From the NCBI RefSeq assembly GCF_040358255.1, contig NZ_CP132938.1, positions 3,286,001 through 3,350,000 of the forward strand: 64,000 nucleotides of DNA. Direction: 5' to 3'. Positions within the stretch are counted from its first letter, which is position 1; each line of letters opens with the position of its first letter. The notes beneath the pieces were generated by a model, which saw nothing but the letters and a program-made list of their open reading frames with translations, made no database searches and was not told where the DNA came from. The stretch is from Tunturibacter gelidoferens. GTDB lineage: Bacteria; Acidobacteriota; Terriglobia; Terriglobales; Acidobacteriaceae. Positions 7,941-17,481 of the stretch are shown here, in pieces. Made by a program: the position numbers and the translations under genes.

Positions 7941-10900
7941 CTAAGCGCCTTCCGTAAGCTTCTCCGTTGCCTTCGACATCTGCGCCGTCCGTTCCAGTTT
8001 GTCCCAATTAAACGGCTTTCCGTCGATCGCGCGCTTCACCGTCTTGAACAACACCACTGAAAACAGCTGCCGATAGGTAAACCGCTGAATCCAGATATGG
8101 AACAGCAGCCACCCATCGCCCTTGCTCGCCGGATGCTTCCGCTCCAGCGCAAACGCCAGCGCCGAAGCCGCAAAATCGATCACCAGAAACGCAGCAAAGA
8201 AGGCCAGAAGTTTGTAAAAGCTATCCGTCGAGGCCGTCTCCGGATGAAAGTGTTTATCGATGATGTAGTGAAAGACGCCAACCACAAACATCAAATCAAT
8301 CAGCGGCGACACCAGCGGCAGAACAATCTGGAAGATCAGAATATTCGGCAACGCAAACAGTCCCATCGCCCTGTGTTTGCTGATAGCGCCCTTGTGTTTA
8401 TAGATTGCCTGCAAGATCCCGAACGACCACCGGAATCGCTGCCGAATCAGTCCATCTGCATTCACGGGAGCCTCAGTAAACGCCAGTGCCTGATCCTCGT
8501 AGATCACGCAGTACCCCTGCTCGAGCAGGTTCATCGTAAGGTCGGCGTCCTCTGCCACAGTGTTTGAGTGGTACCCTCCGCCAGCCCTCACCGGCGCAGT
8601 CCGCCACGCTCCAATCGCACCCGGAACCACCATAACGACATCAAACAAATCCAGCGCGCGCCGCTCGAAGTTCTGGCTCGTGATGTACTCAAGCGCCTGC
8701 CACCGGGTCCACAGATTCACCCGATTGCCGACCTTCGCATTGCCCGCCACCGCCCCGATCTTCGGATTCGCAAAGTGCGGCACCAGCCTCGCAATCGCAT
8801 CATGCGCAATCACTCCATCCGCATCGATCCCGACGTAAATCTCCTCGTCGAGCCGCTCCAGCGCATAGTTCAGCGCATCCGCCTTACCCCCGTTCGGTTT
8901 GCTCATCACCGTCAGCCGACCCGAGGCGATATCTGCCGGATAAGCTTCGCGCGCCACATCAAACGTATTGTCCTTAGAACCATCGTCAATCACGATAATG
9001 CGAATGTTCTTGTAGGTCGACATCATCACCGAGCGAATCGTCCGAACGATCACCTTCTCTTCGTTGTACGCAGGAATCAGCACCGCAACCCTCGGCTGAT
9101 ACTCCGGCGTCGCAAAGTTCTTTCTCTTCCGAAAACGGTCGATGATCGCGAATACGCCGATGATGATCAACCGCGCACTCATCAGAATGTCGCCGACGAA
9201 GAACACACCCACCACAAAATAGTGGAAGAAACTATAAAAAAAGAATGTGAGCGAATCGGCGCGAGCCTGCCAGCGCTGATGCGGCGTCAACTCCGGCATT
9301 ACCTCAGCACGCGTCTTACCCACCAGTTCCGACACCGGAACGATCTGGTATCCCTTAGCCTTCAGGGCTTCGATCAGCACAGGCAATGCTGCAATCGTTG
9401 CCGAACGGTCCCCTCCGCCATCATGCAACAGAATCACCGAGCCCCGATTCCACGGCTTCGTCTTCATGTCCTCGATCTGTTGAAAGACGCTATCGGTAAT
9501 CTCCTGCGGAGACTTCCGCGGATGTTCATCCCAATCATTCGTGTCGATCTTGTTGCCGACGATCACATAGCCCAGGCCCTGAATCTTCTCCACCGGCGCA
9601 GCCTGATCATTGGTATCCGGTTCCTGGTCGATTGAATAAGGAGGACGGAAGTAAAGCGGCTGCACCCCAAGCTTCGACGCAAATAACCGCTCCGTCAGGT
9701 TCAACTCCAGATCCACCTGCCGGTTCGAAATCTCGCTGATGTCCGGATGCGACCATGTGTGATTGCCGATCTCATGGCCCTCGCGAAAGACACGCTGCAT
9801 CACACCTACATAGTCTTCGGCCACCTCGCCAATCATGAAGAACGTACCCTTCACGTTGTACTTCTTCAGGATGTCCAGAATCTTCGGCGTCCACTCCGGA
9901 TCAGGCCCGTCGTCGAAGCTAAGCGCAACCTTCTTGTCGTTATAGCCATACTGCTCGACCGTGTACGAGAGCGGGTACGACTGCATCGACTCCTGCGTGA
10001 CCATCCGGTACTCCAGTGGCACGGAGTCATCATCATCCAGCGTCACCACGCGATCCCCAACCTGCGGCTTACGCGTCACGCGAAGAATGTCGCCCTGACC
10101 CTCCGTATCGACGTCGTACCCAGGCTCAACCTGCGCCAGATCCTTCACCGGATCCGAATGCTGCGGATGATCCCAGATCTTCCACATGGAGTTGTCTTCC
10201 GAGCCCAGGCGCCACAGCGCATACGTCTGGATGCCCAACTCGCGCGCCGCCCTCATCTGGTTCAACATCGTGACAGAGTCGAGAAACCACACCTGATGAC
10301 GAACCTGGGCATCCTCGTCGTCGTACGCAAAGTGCACGTTCATCGAGTCGTCGTCGAGGTCAATCTGCGAGTCGGAGTCCGATGCCGCTTGCCACGCATC
10401 CTGCGTCGAAAGGTCGTGCGCAGACAAAATCTTTTCAGGAGCCGCCTTCTTCTTCGGCGCTACCTTCTTCGCTCCCGGCTTGCCTACAGGCTCCGGCGGA
10501 GGCAGCGCTGTCGTCCAGTCATAGCCGTAGCTACCCAGCGCGCAGATGATCTTCTCCTTAGGAACCGTCTTGAGCACGTTCTTCAGGTTGTCGATGAACC
10601 AGTCCTGCGAAGCGATCGGCCCTGGCCCGCTGTCGGTCTGGTGCTCGTCATAGTTCATCAGCAGCAAACCATCGGAGTGGTCCGCCATGAACTTCAAATC
10701 CCAATCATCATCGCCTACAGGTGTGTTCACGTAGAGCCGCAGATTACGCGGATGAAAGTCCTCGTACAACGCCGCGATCAAAGCTCTGAAGCCGGGCTGC
10801 GCGTTCGTAGGAATCTCTTCGAAGTCAAGCGACAGCCCGCGATAGCTGGGGTTTCCCGCCAGAAAATTATGAATCTGTTGAACGAAGGATGCTCGAGCCG

Positions 10901-11507
10901 TGTCGCTTGAAAGAAATCCTCCGACCTCCGGCACCCACAGTCCTCGTCTCGGGTCGTAGTTATTCACCAGCGGAAAGATATCAAGGTTTACATGGTTGGC
11001 CGCTACCGTTCGCGCAACCTTGCCCTCGCGATCGACTTGATGCACTCCAGTCTTATCCACCACATCGTACGCACGATTGTCCTGGGTATAAGAGACCACC
11101 TCGCCGCTCGTCGTAACCACATGCAGCCACTCAGGAAACAGCAGGTCCACCTGGGCAATGTGCTGCTTTAATGAGGAGTAGCTCGCCGGATCATCCTCCA
11201 CGTAGTAGGCCGCGCGCAGACCTTCGCCCGAGTTCAACGGAACGTCGCCCGGCTTCAAATCGGTCTTCCGATGGGCGGATCGGTGCAGCTTCTGCCCCGG
11301 CTTCAACAGTGGAGTCGTCTGGTTCGCCAGCGCCCGGTAGTTTCGCTTCTGCGCCTGCAGAAACAGCTCCGGCAGAGGCTTCATCCTCAGTAGGCCGATG
11401 ACAAAGACAGTCCCCAGCACCAGTCCCAACAGGGCAAGTACGTCAAAAATTCGGCGCAGCCGCTTCCAGCGCTTGCGTTGTGGATCGTAGAAGACTTGTC
11501 TATTCAT
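7941..11507 (-). CDS. GH18-like / NodB deacetylase / GT2 glycosyltransferase fusion
   Basis: An 1188-residue membrane protein joining three enzymes. One membrane segment lies at about 21-42. A GH18-type barrel follows (about 95-480) with GLSLDFEEIP around residue 229, where Glu would be catalytic. Next is a NodB polysaccharide deacetylase (about 520-735; VALSFDDGPDPEW, EIGNHTWSHPDIS, RPPYSID). Two or more membrane segments then lead into a GT2 processive synthase domain (about 800-1040; VAVLIPAYNEE, DADG, EDADL, RQRFRW) with further C-terminal membrane helices. Together this resembles the poly-N-acetylglucosamine machinery (PgaB plus PgaC) on one chain: synthesis inside, modification outside. 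The substrate is inferred, not shown. Confidence 0.88.
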   Translation of the reverse strand: MNRQVFYDPQRKRWKRLRRIFDVLALLGLVLGTVFVIGLLRMKPLPELFLQAQKRNYRALANQTTPLLKPGQKLHRSAHRKTDLKPGDVPLNSGEGLRAAYYVEDDPASYSSLKQHIAQVDLLFPEWLHVVTTSGEVVSYTQDNRAYDVVDKTGVHQVDREGKVARTVAANHVNLDIFPLVNNYDPRRGLWVPEVGGFLSSDTARASFVQQIHNFLAGNPSYRGLSLDFEEIPTNAQPGFRALIAALYEDFHPRNLRLYVNTPVGDDDWDLKFMADHSDGLLLMNYDEHQTDSGPGPIASQDWFIDNLKNVLKTVPKEKIICALGSYGYDWTTALPPPEPVGKPGAKKVAPKKKAAPEKILSAHDLSTQDAWQAASDSDSQIDLDDDSMNVHFAYDDEDAQVRHQVWFLDSVTMLNQMRAARELGIQTYALWRLGSEDNSMWKIWDHPQHSDPVKDLAQVEPGYDVDTEGQGDILRVTRKPQVGDRVVTLDDDDSVPLEYRMVTQESMQSYPLSYTVEQYGYNDKKVALSFDDGPDPEWTPKILDILKKYNVKGTFFMIGEVAEDYVGVMQRVFREGHEIGNHTWSHPDISEISNRQVDLELNLTERLFASKLGVQPLYFRPPYSIDQEPDTNDQAAPVEKIQGLGYVIVGNKIDTNDWDEHPRKSPQEITDSVFQQIEDMKTKPWNRGSVILLHDGGGDRSATIAALPVLIEALKAKGYQIVPVSELVGKTRAEVMPELTPHQRWQARADSLTFFFYSFFHYFVVGVFFVGDILMSARLIIIGVFAIIDRFRKRKNFATPEYQPRVAVLIPAYNEEKVIVRTIRSVMMSTYKNIRIIVIDDGSKDNTFDVAREAYPADIASGRLTVMSKPNGGKADALNYALERLDEEIYVGIDADGVIAHDAIARLVPHFANPKIGAVAGNAKVGNRVNLWTRWQALEYITSQNFERRALDLFDVVMVVPGAIGAWRTAPVRAGGGYHSNTVAEDADLTMNLLEQGYCVIYEDQALAFTEAPVNADGLIRQRFRWSFGILQAIYKHKGAISKHRAMGLFALPNILIFQIVLPLVSPLIDLMFVVGVFHYIIDKHFHPETASTDSFYKLLAFFAAFLVIDFAASALAFALERKHPASKGDGWLLFHIWIQRFTYRQLFSVVLFKTVKRAIDGKPFNWDKLERTAQMSKATEKLTEGA

Positions 11508-11621
11508 TGAGTAGTACTGGCGACTCTGCGCATGCGGCTGTGTCCCATCGTATGCAGGTCAAACCCCCGAGTCAACGCATCCAGCGAGAACCTCCTCCCG
11601 CAGCAGTATGATGCAAAAGAC

Positions 11622-13025
11622 ATGATCAAAGGAAAGCTGAGGACAGTTCTCTGGGCTGCGCTCCCGCTCGCAGCAGGGCTCACCCTGCGCCTTTGGTATG
11701 TGCTGCATGCAGGCCGCGTCGAAGGCGACACACTCATCTACGGAAGCATCGCCAAAAACTGGCTCCAATACGGCATCTATGGATTCACCCTTGGGCAGGA
11801 CATCCCCAAGCCGACGCTGATCCGCCTCCCAGGCTACCCACTCTTTCTCGCCGTCTGCTTTCGTCTCTTCGGCTTCGACCGCTACGTCGCCATCATGTAC
11901 CTTCAATGCGCGATCGATCTCTGCACCTGCCTCTTGATCTCCGCGCTCTCAGGCAGACTCTTCGGACATCGCTCCGCCAAAGCCGCACTGTGGCTCGCCG
12001 TCTTATGTCCCTTCACCGCGATCTACGCAGCAGCCCCTCTCACTGAAACCCTCACCCTCTTCACCATCGCCCTCACCTGGTACAGCCTCGAGCGCTGGCA
12101 AAGCACTGGCGCAGCGTTCAACCGGTGGCTCCTCGCGATTACCGTCGCCATGGCCTACTCCGTTCTACTCCGTCCCGAGCAGGGCCTCCTTCCCGCCACA
12201 GTCGTCCCGGCGATGATCTGGATCGTCTGGCAAAAGTCCGCACGCCGTCTCTCCCTCCGAAGCCTGCGCCCCATCGCAATCTCAGCCATCTGCGTAGTGC
12301 TCCCGTTAGCGCCCTGGGCCATCCGAAACTGGCGCACCTTCCACGTCGTCCAACCGCTGGCCCCACGCAACGCGACCGATCCCGGCGAAAGCGTCCCAAC
12401 CGGCTTTCAGCACTGGTATCGCACCTGGGCCATCGACTTCGCCTCCACCGAGCAGTTCTACTGGAACTACGACAGCACGGACCTCCGCATCGACGACCTC
12501 CCCACGAGGGCCTTCGACTCCGAAGACCAATACGAACGAACCGCCGCTCTCTTATCCGACTACAACCAGAAAAACAACGCCACCCCCGCCTTCGATCAGC
12601 GCTTCGAGGCCCTCGCCGAACAGCGCACTCACACCCACCCCCTCCGTTACTACATCGCCCTTCCCGTCGCTCGTCTTACGAACATGCTCTTCCGTCCGCG
12701 CCCCGAGATGATGCAGATTGGCCTCGACTGGTGGAACTGGCATGAATACCGCGGCAAAACCCTCCTAGCCTACGCCTCCGCAGTGCTAAACCTCGCCTAC
12801 TTTCTTCTGGGCGGCATCGGACTCTGGCTCTGGCGAAAGAACCCAGGGACCTACCACGCACTCGCCTGTGCGATGACAGCCTTCTTCGTTCTGCGCTGCG
12901 CCTTGCTCCTCACCCTCGACAACTCCGAACCCCGCTATACCCTGGAGTTCTTCCCCCTGCTAATCGTCTGGGCAAGCTGCATCTTCCGCGAGGCCGACTC
13001 CAGGCAGCCGGCAACGCCCAGCTGA
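11622..13025 (+). CDS. Multi-spanning membrane glycosyltransferase (GT39/ArnT-like)
   Basis: The ATG at 11622 puts the first hydrophobic segment (VLWAALPLAAGLTLRLWYVL) at the N-terminus, as in this fold; an in-frame ATG at 11532 would add 30 polar residues with no better ribosome site. About 467 residues with roughly ten membrane helices. The first periplasmic loop carries EGDTLIYGSIAKNW, the acidic motif position used by GT-C enzymes that take sugar from polyprenyl phosphate. The large soluble loop has repeated WxxW-like aromatic positions. It is likely to glycosylate a lipid or protein outside the membrane. It is divergent from the three-domain fusion gene, so a shared envelope-polysaccharide role is plausible. 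Confidence 0.78.
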   Translation: MIKGKLRTVLWAALPLAAGLTLRLWYVLHAGRVEGDTLIYGSIAKNWLQYGIYGFTLGQDIPKPTLIRLPGYPLFLAVCFRLFGFDRYVAIMYLQCAIDLCTCLLISALSGRLFGHRSAKAALWLAVLCPFTAIYAAAPLTETLTLFTIALTWYSLERWQSTGAAFNRWLLAITVAMAYSVLLRPEQGLLPATVVPAMIWIVWQKSARRLSLRSLRPIAISAICVVLPLAPWAIRNWRTFHVVQPLAPRNATDPGESVPTGFQHWYRTWAIDFASTEQFYWNYDSTDLRIDDLPTRAFDSEDQYERTAALLSDYNQKNNATPAFDQRFEALAEQRTHTHPLRYYIALPVARLTNMLFRPRPEMMQIGLDWWNWHEYRGKTLLAYASAVLNLAYFLLGGIGLWLWRKNPGTYHALACAMTAFFVLRCALLLTLDNSEPRYTLEFFPLLIVWASCIFREADSRQPATPS

Positions 13026-13097
13026 AATCGCAGCCCGACTCAGCCAAACCCTCAATCCCTGCACCTTACAATCCGAACAGCGGCTACACTAGCTCCC

Positions 13098-14312
13098 ATG
13101 CTTCAGCCCTATCGCGACCGCTTCAACGCGCAGTTCACGTCGTCCAAATACGAAGAACTCCTCGCCCACCTCAACCGCCGCACCCGAACCAGCGTAGACT
13201 TCCGCGTGGCCGAAACGCCCTGCTTCTTACCAAACTCCCTCATGGAAGAGTTCTCGCAAACCGGAGCCCAGCTCACCCATCAGCTTCTCGACAACCCCGC
13301 CTACCTGCAGGCCTCCGAGCAGTGCGTCCCCGCGCGATACCGCATGCCCAACGAGAACCCGCAGCCCAACTTCATGACCGTAGACTTCGGCCTCGTCCGC
13401 AACTCCGACGGCACTTTAAGCCCGAAGCTCGTCGAACTCCAGGCCTTCCCGTCCATCTTCGGCTATCAGGACATCCTCTGCCGCCAGTACATCGAAACCT
13501 ACAACCTCGACCCCACCTTCAGCTGGCACCTCGGCGGCCTCAACGAGCAGACCTACTGGCAGCTTCTCAGCAAAGTAATCCTCAACAACCACGCCCCCGA
13601 AAACGTAATCCTCCTCGAGATCGACCCCGACCACCAGAAGACTCTCCCTGACTTCCACATCTACGAGGACAAACTCGGAATCGCCACCGTCGACATCACC
13701 ACCCTCATCAAACGCGGCAATCGTCTCTTCTACCATCGCGACGGCCGCGAGATCCCCATTCATCGTATCTACAACCGCGCCATCGTCGACGAGCTCGAGC
13801 GCAACAACATCAAGCTCCCCTTCGACTACCGCGACGAGCTCGACGTCGAGTGGGCCGGCCATCCCAACTGGTACTTCCGCATCAGCAAGTTCTCGCTCCC
13901 GTACCTCGACCACCCCTCCGTCCCCAAAGCCGTATTCCTCGACGACTGGTACGCCCGCCCATCTCTCTCAGGCCTCCCCAAAGACCGCGATCAGCTCCTC
14001 CTCAAACCTCTTTACTCCTTCGCAGGGAAGGGAATTCAGTTCGCTCCAACCGACGACGACCTCAACGCCATTCCACCCGACCAGCGTCACCTCTACCTCT
14101 TACAGCAACGCGTCTCCTTCGAACCCGTCATCGACACTCCCCACGGCCCCACCCAGGCCGAGATCCGCATCATGTACCTCTGGCCCGACGGCGGAGCCCT
14201 CCAGCCGGCCATCGCCCTCGTCCGCCTCGGACGCGGTCTGATGATGGGCGTAGACCACAACCGCGACCGGCTTTGGGTAGGAGGCTCTGCCGCGCTGTGC
14301 CCATTGGGGTAA
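13098..14312 (+). CDS. ATP-grasp-like protein of unknown function
   Basis: A 404-residue soluble protein with no signal. Its C-terminal half has features of an ATP-grasp fold: LLLKPLYSFAGKGIQF (glycine-rich loop with an ATP-binding Lys), LLQQRVSFEPVID and TQAEIRIMYLWPDG (a Glu/Arg strand for metal-nucleotide), ending in DRLWVGGSAALCPLG. The N-terminal half contains FMTVDFGLVRNSDG and KLVELQAFPSIFGYQ. The arrangement resembles glutathionylspermidine-synthase-like or uncharacterised ATP-grasp ligases that join an amine to a carboxylate. The substrate is unknown. It starts 72 nt after the membrane glycosyltransferase gene, same strand, so co-transcription is possible; the ribosome site is weak. 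Confidence 0.65.
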   Translation: MLQPYRDRFNAQFTSSKYEELLAHLNRRTRTSVDFRVAETPCFLPNSLMEEFSQTGAQLTHQLLDNPAYLQASEQCVPARYRMPNENPQPNFMTVDFGLVRNSDGTLSPKLVELQAFPSIFGYQDILCRQYIETYNLDPTFSWHLGGLNEQTYWQLLSKVILNNHAPENVILLEIDPDHQKTLPDFHIYEDKLGIATVDITTLIKRGNRLFYHRDGREIPIHRIYNRAIVDELERNNIKLPFDYRDELDVEWAGHPNWYFRISKFSLPYLDHPSVPKAVFLDDWYARPSLSGLPKDRDQLLLKPLYSFAGKGIQFAPTDDDLNAIPPDQRHLYLLQQRVSFEPVIDTPHGPTQAEIRIMYLWPDGGALQPAIALVRLGRGLMMGVDHNRDRLWVGGSAALCPLG

Positions 14313-14430
14313 CCTTCCATTCATAAAAATGCTGCCGCTTGGGAAAAGCTGGGGTAAACTCCACAGTGTCAGTCATTGGCGGGTTTGCGCGTTTATGTCC
14401 TATCTGCAATTCAGGTCCGGAGGAGGTCGA

Positions 14431-14757
14431 GTGGCTCAGTGGCAGATGCCAAATGGGGAAAATCCAGTTCGTACCGCAGTACGTTTCCCTATGAGACTCC
14501 CGATTAGGGTACAGACGGAGAACGGCGAACTGGACGCGATGACCGAGAACATCTCGGCCAATGGGCTGCTTTTTGTAAGTGATCAGTTGCCGCGGGTGGA
14601 TAGCAGAATTGAGTTCACGATAGCAATGCCCGCTGCAGTCATGGGCGCCGCAAACGATGTCACCATTCATTGCATTGGCCGCGTCGTACGCCACTATTTG
14701 CAGAATGGAACGAAAAAAGCCGCCGCTGTGATCGACGAATATTCTTTAAAGGCTTGA
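14431..14757 (+). CDS. PilZ domain protein
   Basis: The GTG at 14431 is chosen because GGAGGAGG lies 4 nt upstream, far better than the ATGs at 14329 or 14395. The resulting 108-residue protein is almost only a PilZ domain: an RTAVRFPMRLPIRV segment with the Arg-rich c-di-GMP contact, then MTENISANGLLFVSD as the D/NxSxxG half of the motif. It may therefore bind c-di-GMP, although RxxxR is only partly conserved, and some short PilZ proteins do not bind it. It ends 3 nt before the LuxR-type regulator gene, so the two are translated from one message. Output could be exopolysaccharide control. Confidence 0.82.
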   Translation: MAQWQMPNGENPVRTAVRFPMRLPIRVQTENGELDAMTENISANGLLFVSDQLPRVDSRIEFTIAMPAAVMGAANDVTIHCIGRVVRHYLQNGTKKAAAVIDEYSLKA

Positions 14758-14760
14758 TCT

Positions 14761-15546
14761 ATGACCGTAGTTAATTTTGACCCAATCCGAAGCAACGATG
14801 ACCTTCCAGAAGAGGAGTCCACTCCTACCGCGGGAATTCGTGTCATCCTCGCAGACTCGCAGGCGATCTATCGCGTGGGAATGAAGAAGGTCTTTGCGCT
14901 CGAAGACGACATCCGCGTCGTCGCCCAGGTGGAAACGCTCCAGAACCTCTACGCCGCTCTCCAGCGCTACCCCACCGACGTCGTTCTCCTCGAGGGCCAG
15001 CTCATCTCCGGCACCATCGACGCCATCCCCGAGCTCGTCCGTCAGGCCCCCGAAGCCAAGCTCATCGTTCAGGTCACCGAGTCCGACGAGTCCAACACCG
15101 TCGAGCTCTACCGCCGCGGCGTTCGCGGAGTCGTGCCCCGCTCCATCTCCCCCGATCTCCTCGTCAAATGCGTCCGCAAGATCGCCGAGGGCGAGACCTG
15201 GATCGACAACCAGTCCATCAGCTGGGTCATCGAGGCCTACCGCTCCCAGGCCACCAGCCTCACCGACCCCAAGGTCCAGCCCAAGCTCTCCAAAAAAGAG
15301 CTGGCCATCATCAGCTGCATCACCCGCGGCATGCGTAACAAAGAGATCGCCTACCAGATCGGCACCACCGAGCAGGTCATCAAGAACTATCTGCGCAAGG
15401 TCTACGACAAGCTCGGCGTCTCCGACAGACTCGAGTTGGCCCTCTACTGCCTGCACCACGAGCTGCTCAAGAAGTATCTGGGCGATGCCGAAGGGCAGAT
15501 GGCGCCCCACACGGAGCCCTCGCAACCCCTCCGCGCCAAGATGTAA
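14761..15546 (+). CDS. LuxR-family response regulator with Glu at phosphoacceptor site
   Basis: A 261-residue regulator. After a 25-residue N-terminal extension comes a receiver (RVILADSQAIYRVGMKKVF). The phosphoacceptor position in DVVLLEGQL, residue 78, is Glu, and the late Lys is Arg (GVVPRS), so the domain may be locked in an active-like state or sense something else. The helix-turn-helix is LSKKELAIISCITRGMRNKEIA followed by TTEQVIKNYLRKVYDKLGVSDR, nearly the same as in the regulator at 4802-5458. It sits 3 nt after the PilZ gene with no clear ribosome site, so translational coupling is likely. Confidence 0.88.
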   Translation: MTVVNFDPIRSNDDLPEEESTPTAGIRVILADSQAIYRVGMKKVFALEDDIRVVAQVETLQNLYAALQRYPTDVVLLEGQLISGTIDAIPELVRQAPEAKLIVQVTESDESNTVELYRRGVRGVVPRSISPDLLVKCVRKIAEGETWIDNQSISWVIEAYRSQATSLTDPKVQPKLSKKELAIISCITRGMRNKEIAYQIGTTEQVIKNYLRKVYDKLGVSDRLELALYCLHHELLKKYLGDAEGQMAPHTEPSQPLRAKM

Positions 15547-15771
15547 ACCAATCACCGGCCCTGTTCGGACCGGGCACTCCTAAGGTCGGTTCGCGGAAGA
15601 AATTGTCCGCGCGCGTTTCTCGGCACCAACCATCATCTGCGGCAACGCTGTTCAGGTTAGGGGGAAATCCCTGAAAATCTTCGCCACCTTGCCCGGCTTC
15701 TCGAGACACTCCTCTACGAAAAAGCAGAACTCGGGTCAGCTAAACTAGAACTTCCCCTCACGGGAAGCCGC

Positions 15772-16554
15772 ATGCCAGCCGAAATCATTCTCCAGCAAAC
15801 CCCGGAAGACGCCGCCCTCCTCGACAAACGAGAGCAACTTGCCATCGTTCGCACCACGCTCGCCGAGCGCGAATCCGAGCTTGCCCAAATCCGAGCCCAG
15901 CTCAAGACCTTCGAAGGTCGATACCTCCGCCAGGTCGGCATCCTCTACGCCGAACTCGACGACCTGGAAGCGCGCATCGCCGAGCGCGAAGTCGACCTCT
16001 ACGACTCCGACTCCGCCCGCCGCCACGCCGAAGAAACCCGCCAGCGCGCGCAGGAAACCCACGATGCCGCATTTGGCGATGCCCGCGAAGCCGAAGAGTT
16101 CGACCCACCGCCCAGCCTCAAGACCCTCTTCCGCGATGTCGCTAAACGCATCCACCCCGACTTCGCGCGCGACGACGCCGAGCAGAACCACTTCACCCTG
16201 CTGATGGCTCGCGCCAATCAGGCGTACAGCCGTGGCGACACCGAAACCCTGCAGCGTCTGCTCGACGATCACCGCGAAATCAACGCCTCCATCGCCGGCG
16301 AAGGCGCCGCCGCAGAGCTTCTCCGCATCACGCGCCAGCTCCAGCACGCCGAGCGCGACATCGCCACCTTGGACGCCGAGAGGCGGACGCTGCTCGCCAG
16401 CGAAATCGCTCAACTTCACCTCGACGCCGAAGCCGCCGCCCGCGAGCACCGCGACTTCCTCACTGAGCTAGCCACCAGCCTTCGTGAACAGATCGCCGAT
16501 GCCCAGCGCCGCTTCGAGCTTATCGACCGCCAGATCAGCGCTCATGGAAGATAG
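15772..16554 (+). CDS. Coiled-coil protein with embedded J-domain
   Basis: A 260-residue charged protein. Residues about 15-110 and 180-255 are heptad-rich helices (ERESELAQIRAQLKTFEGRY; LEARIAEREVDLYDSD). Between them is a J-like module with LFRDVAKRIHPDFARD, where HPD is the Hsp70-stimulating tripeptide, followed by the helix III type stretch FTLLMARANQAYSRGDTETL. The domain order suggests a dedicated Hsp70 co-chaperone or adaptor; no client is known. It is 5 nt upstream of the Sel1-repeat gene, so the two form an operon and probably work together as scaffolding proteins. No signal peptide, hence cytoplasmic. Confidence 0.75.
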   Translation: MPAEIILQQTPEDAALLDKREQLAIVRTTLAERESELAQIRAQLKTFEGRYLRQVGILYAELDDLEARIAEREVDLYDSDSARRHAEETRQRAQETHDAAFGDAREAEEFDPPPSLKTLFRDVAKRIHPDFARDDAEQNHFTLLMARANQAYSRGDTETLQRLLDDHREINASIAGEGAAAELLRITRQLQHAERDIATLDAERRTLLASEIAQLHLDAEAAAREHRDFLTELATSLREQIADAQRRFELIDRQISAHGR

Positions 16555-16559
16555 CGGCC

Positions 16560-17348
16560 ATGGACGATAGACCCAAGGCCGGCCTGCAGCACATCCCTAC
16601 CGGAGCCGCGTTGTCGCTCCATTCCACGCGTTCCAGCATCATCGCGCGCGGCCGCCGCGACGCTGCCAACGCGGCCTCCAACCCGCACTATCGGCAGGCC
16701 GTCACCGACTTCAACGCCGGCAACTTCACCGCAGCCGCAGCCGGCTTCCAACTCGCTGCGGAGCAGAGCCACGCCGAGTCGCAGTACCTCCTCAGCACCA
16801 TGTACGACGCGGGTCAGGGCCTCCCGCAAGACAACACCCAGGCCGCCTACTGGGAGCGCAAAGCCGCCGAGCAGGGACATGCCTACGCGCAGGCCAACCT
16901 CAGCTTCCGTTTCTACGCCGCCGCCAACTTCCCGGAAGCTTTCGCATGGTGCGAGCGCGCCGCCCACAGCAACCTCGCCTGGGCCCAATACAACCTCGGC
17001 CTCATGTATCGCAAGGGTGAAGGGGTCCAGCAAAGCGATCGTGAAGCCGCCCACTGGTATCGCCTGGCAGCCACCCAGAACTTTCCCGAAGCCCAGCAGA
17101 AGCTGGCCGACCTCTACTACACCGGCCAGGGACTCCCACTCAGCCACACGCAGGCCGCCGCGTGGTATCGCAAGGCCGCCGATCACGGAAACGCTGAAGC
17201 CCAGTTTCAGCTTGGCCACCTCTACGCCATCGGCCAGGGCGTTGAGCACGACTACACTCAGTCCCGCCATTGGATTCGTCAGGCCGCGCTTCAAGGCCAC
17301 GAACAGGCTCTGCGCGAACTCAAGCGCCGCGAATACCGCGACCCATAA
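16560..17348 (+). CDS. Sel1-repeat (TPR-like) protein
   Basis: A 262-residue protein made mostly of five to six Sel1 repeats of about 36 residues, each with the G-x-G-V/L-P and A-x-x-W-Y/x-R-K-A-A pattern, for example YDAGQGLPQDNTQAAYWERK and YTGQGLPLSHTQAAAWYRKA. Such solenoids mediate protein-protein contacts. There is no signal peptide. The start at 16560 follows the J-domain gene by 5 nt. An N-terminal Ser/Arg-rich region precedes the repeats. It is likely a partner or scaffold for the J-domain protein. Confidence 0.85.
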   Translation: MDDRPKAGLQHIPTGAALSLHSTRSSIIARGRRDAANAASNPHYRQAVTDFNAGNFTAAAAGFQLAAEQSHAESQYLLSTMYDAGQGLPQDNTQAAYWERKAAEQGHAYAQANLSFRFYAAANFPEAFAWCERAAHSNLAWAQYNLGLMYRKGEGVQQSDREAAHWYRLAATQNFPEAQQKLADLYYTGQGLPLSHTQAAAWYRKAADHGNAEAQFQLGHLYAIGQGVEHDYTQSRHWIRQAALQGHEQALRELKRREYRDP

Positions 17349-17481
17349 CTCTCGCTTCAACACTCGATGATCTTCACCGCCGTCCGCCCACCCGCAGTAG
17401 TCAGGCGTCCTAATTTGACGCGGCTTCTGCAGCGTTCCTATACTTCATCACGCTCGAAACGGCGGTTCAAGGAGGAAGTCT

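Noticed and set aside
14309-14334. GTAACC at 14309-14314 as a further ECF promoter
   Set aside because: It is not preceded by CT, and the tetramer at the 15-nt position does not end in TC; it lies at the stop of a gene.
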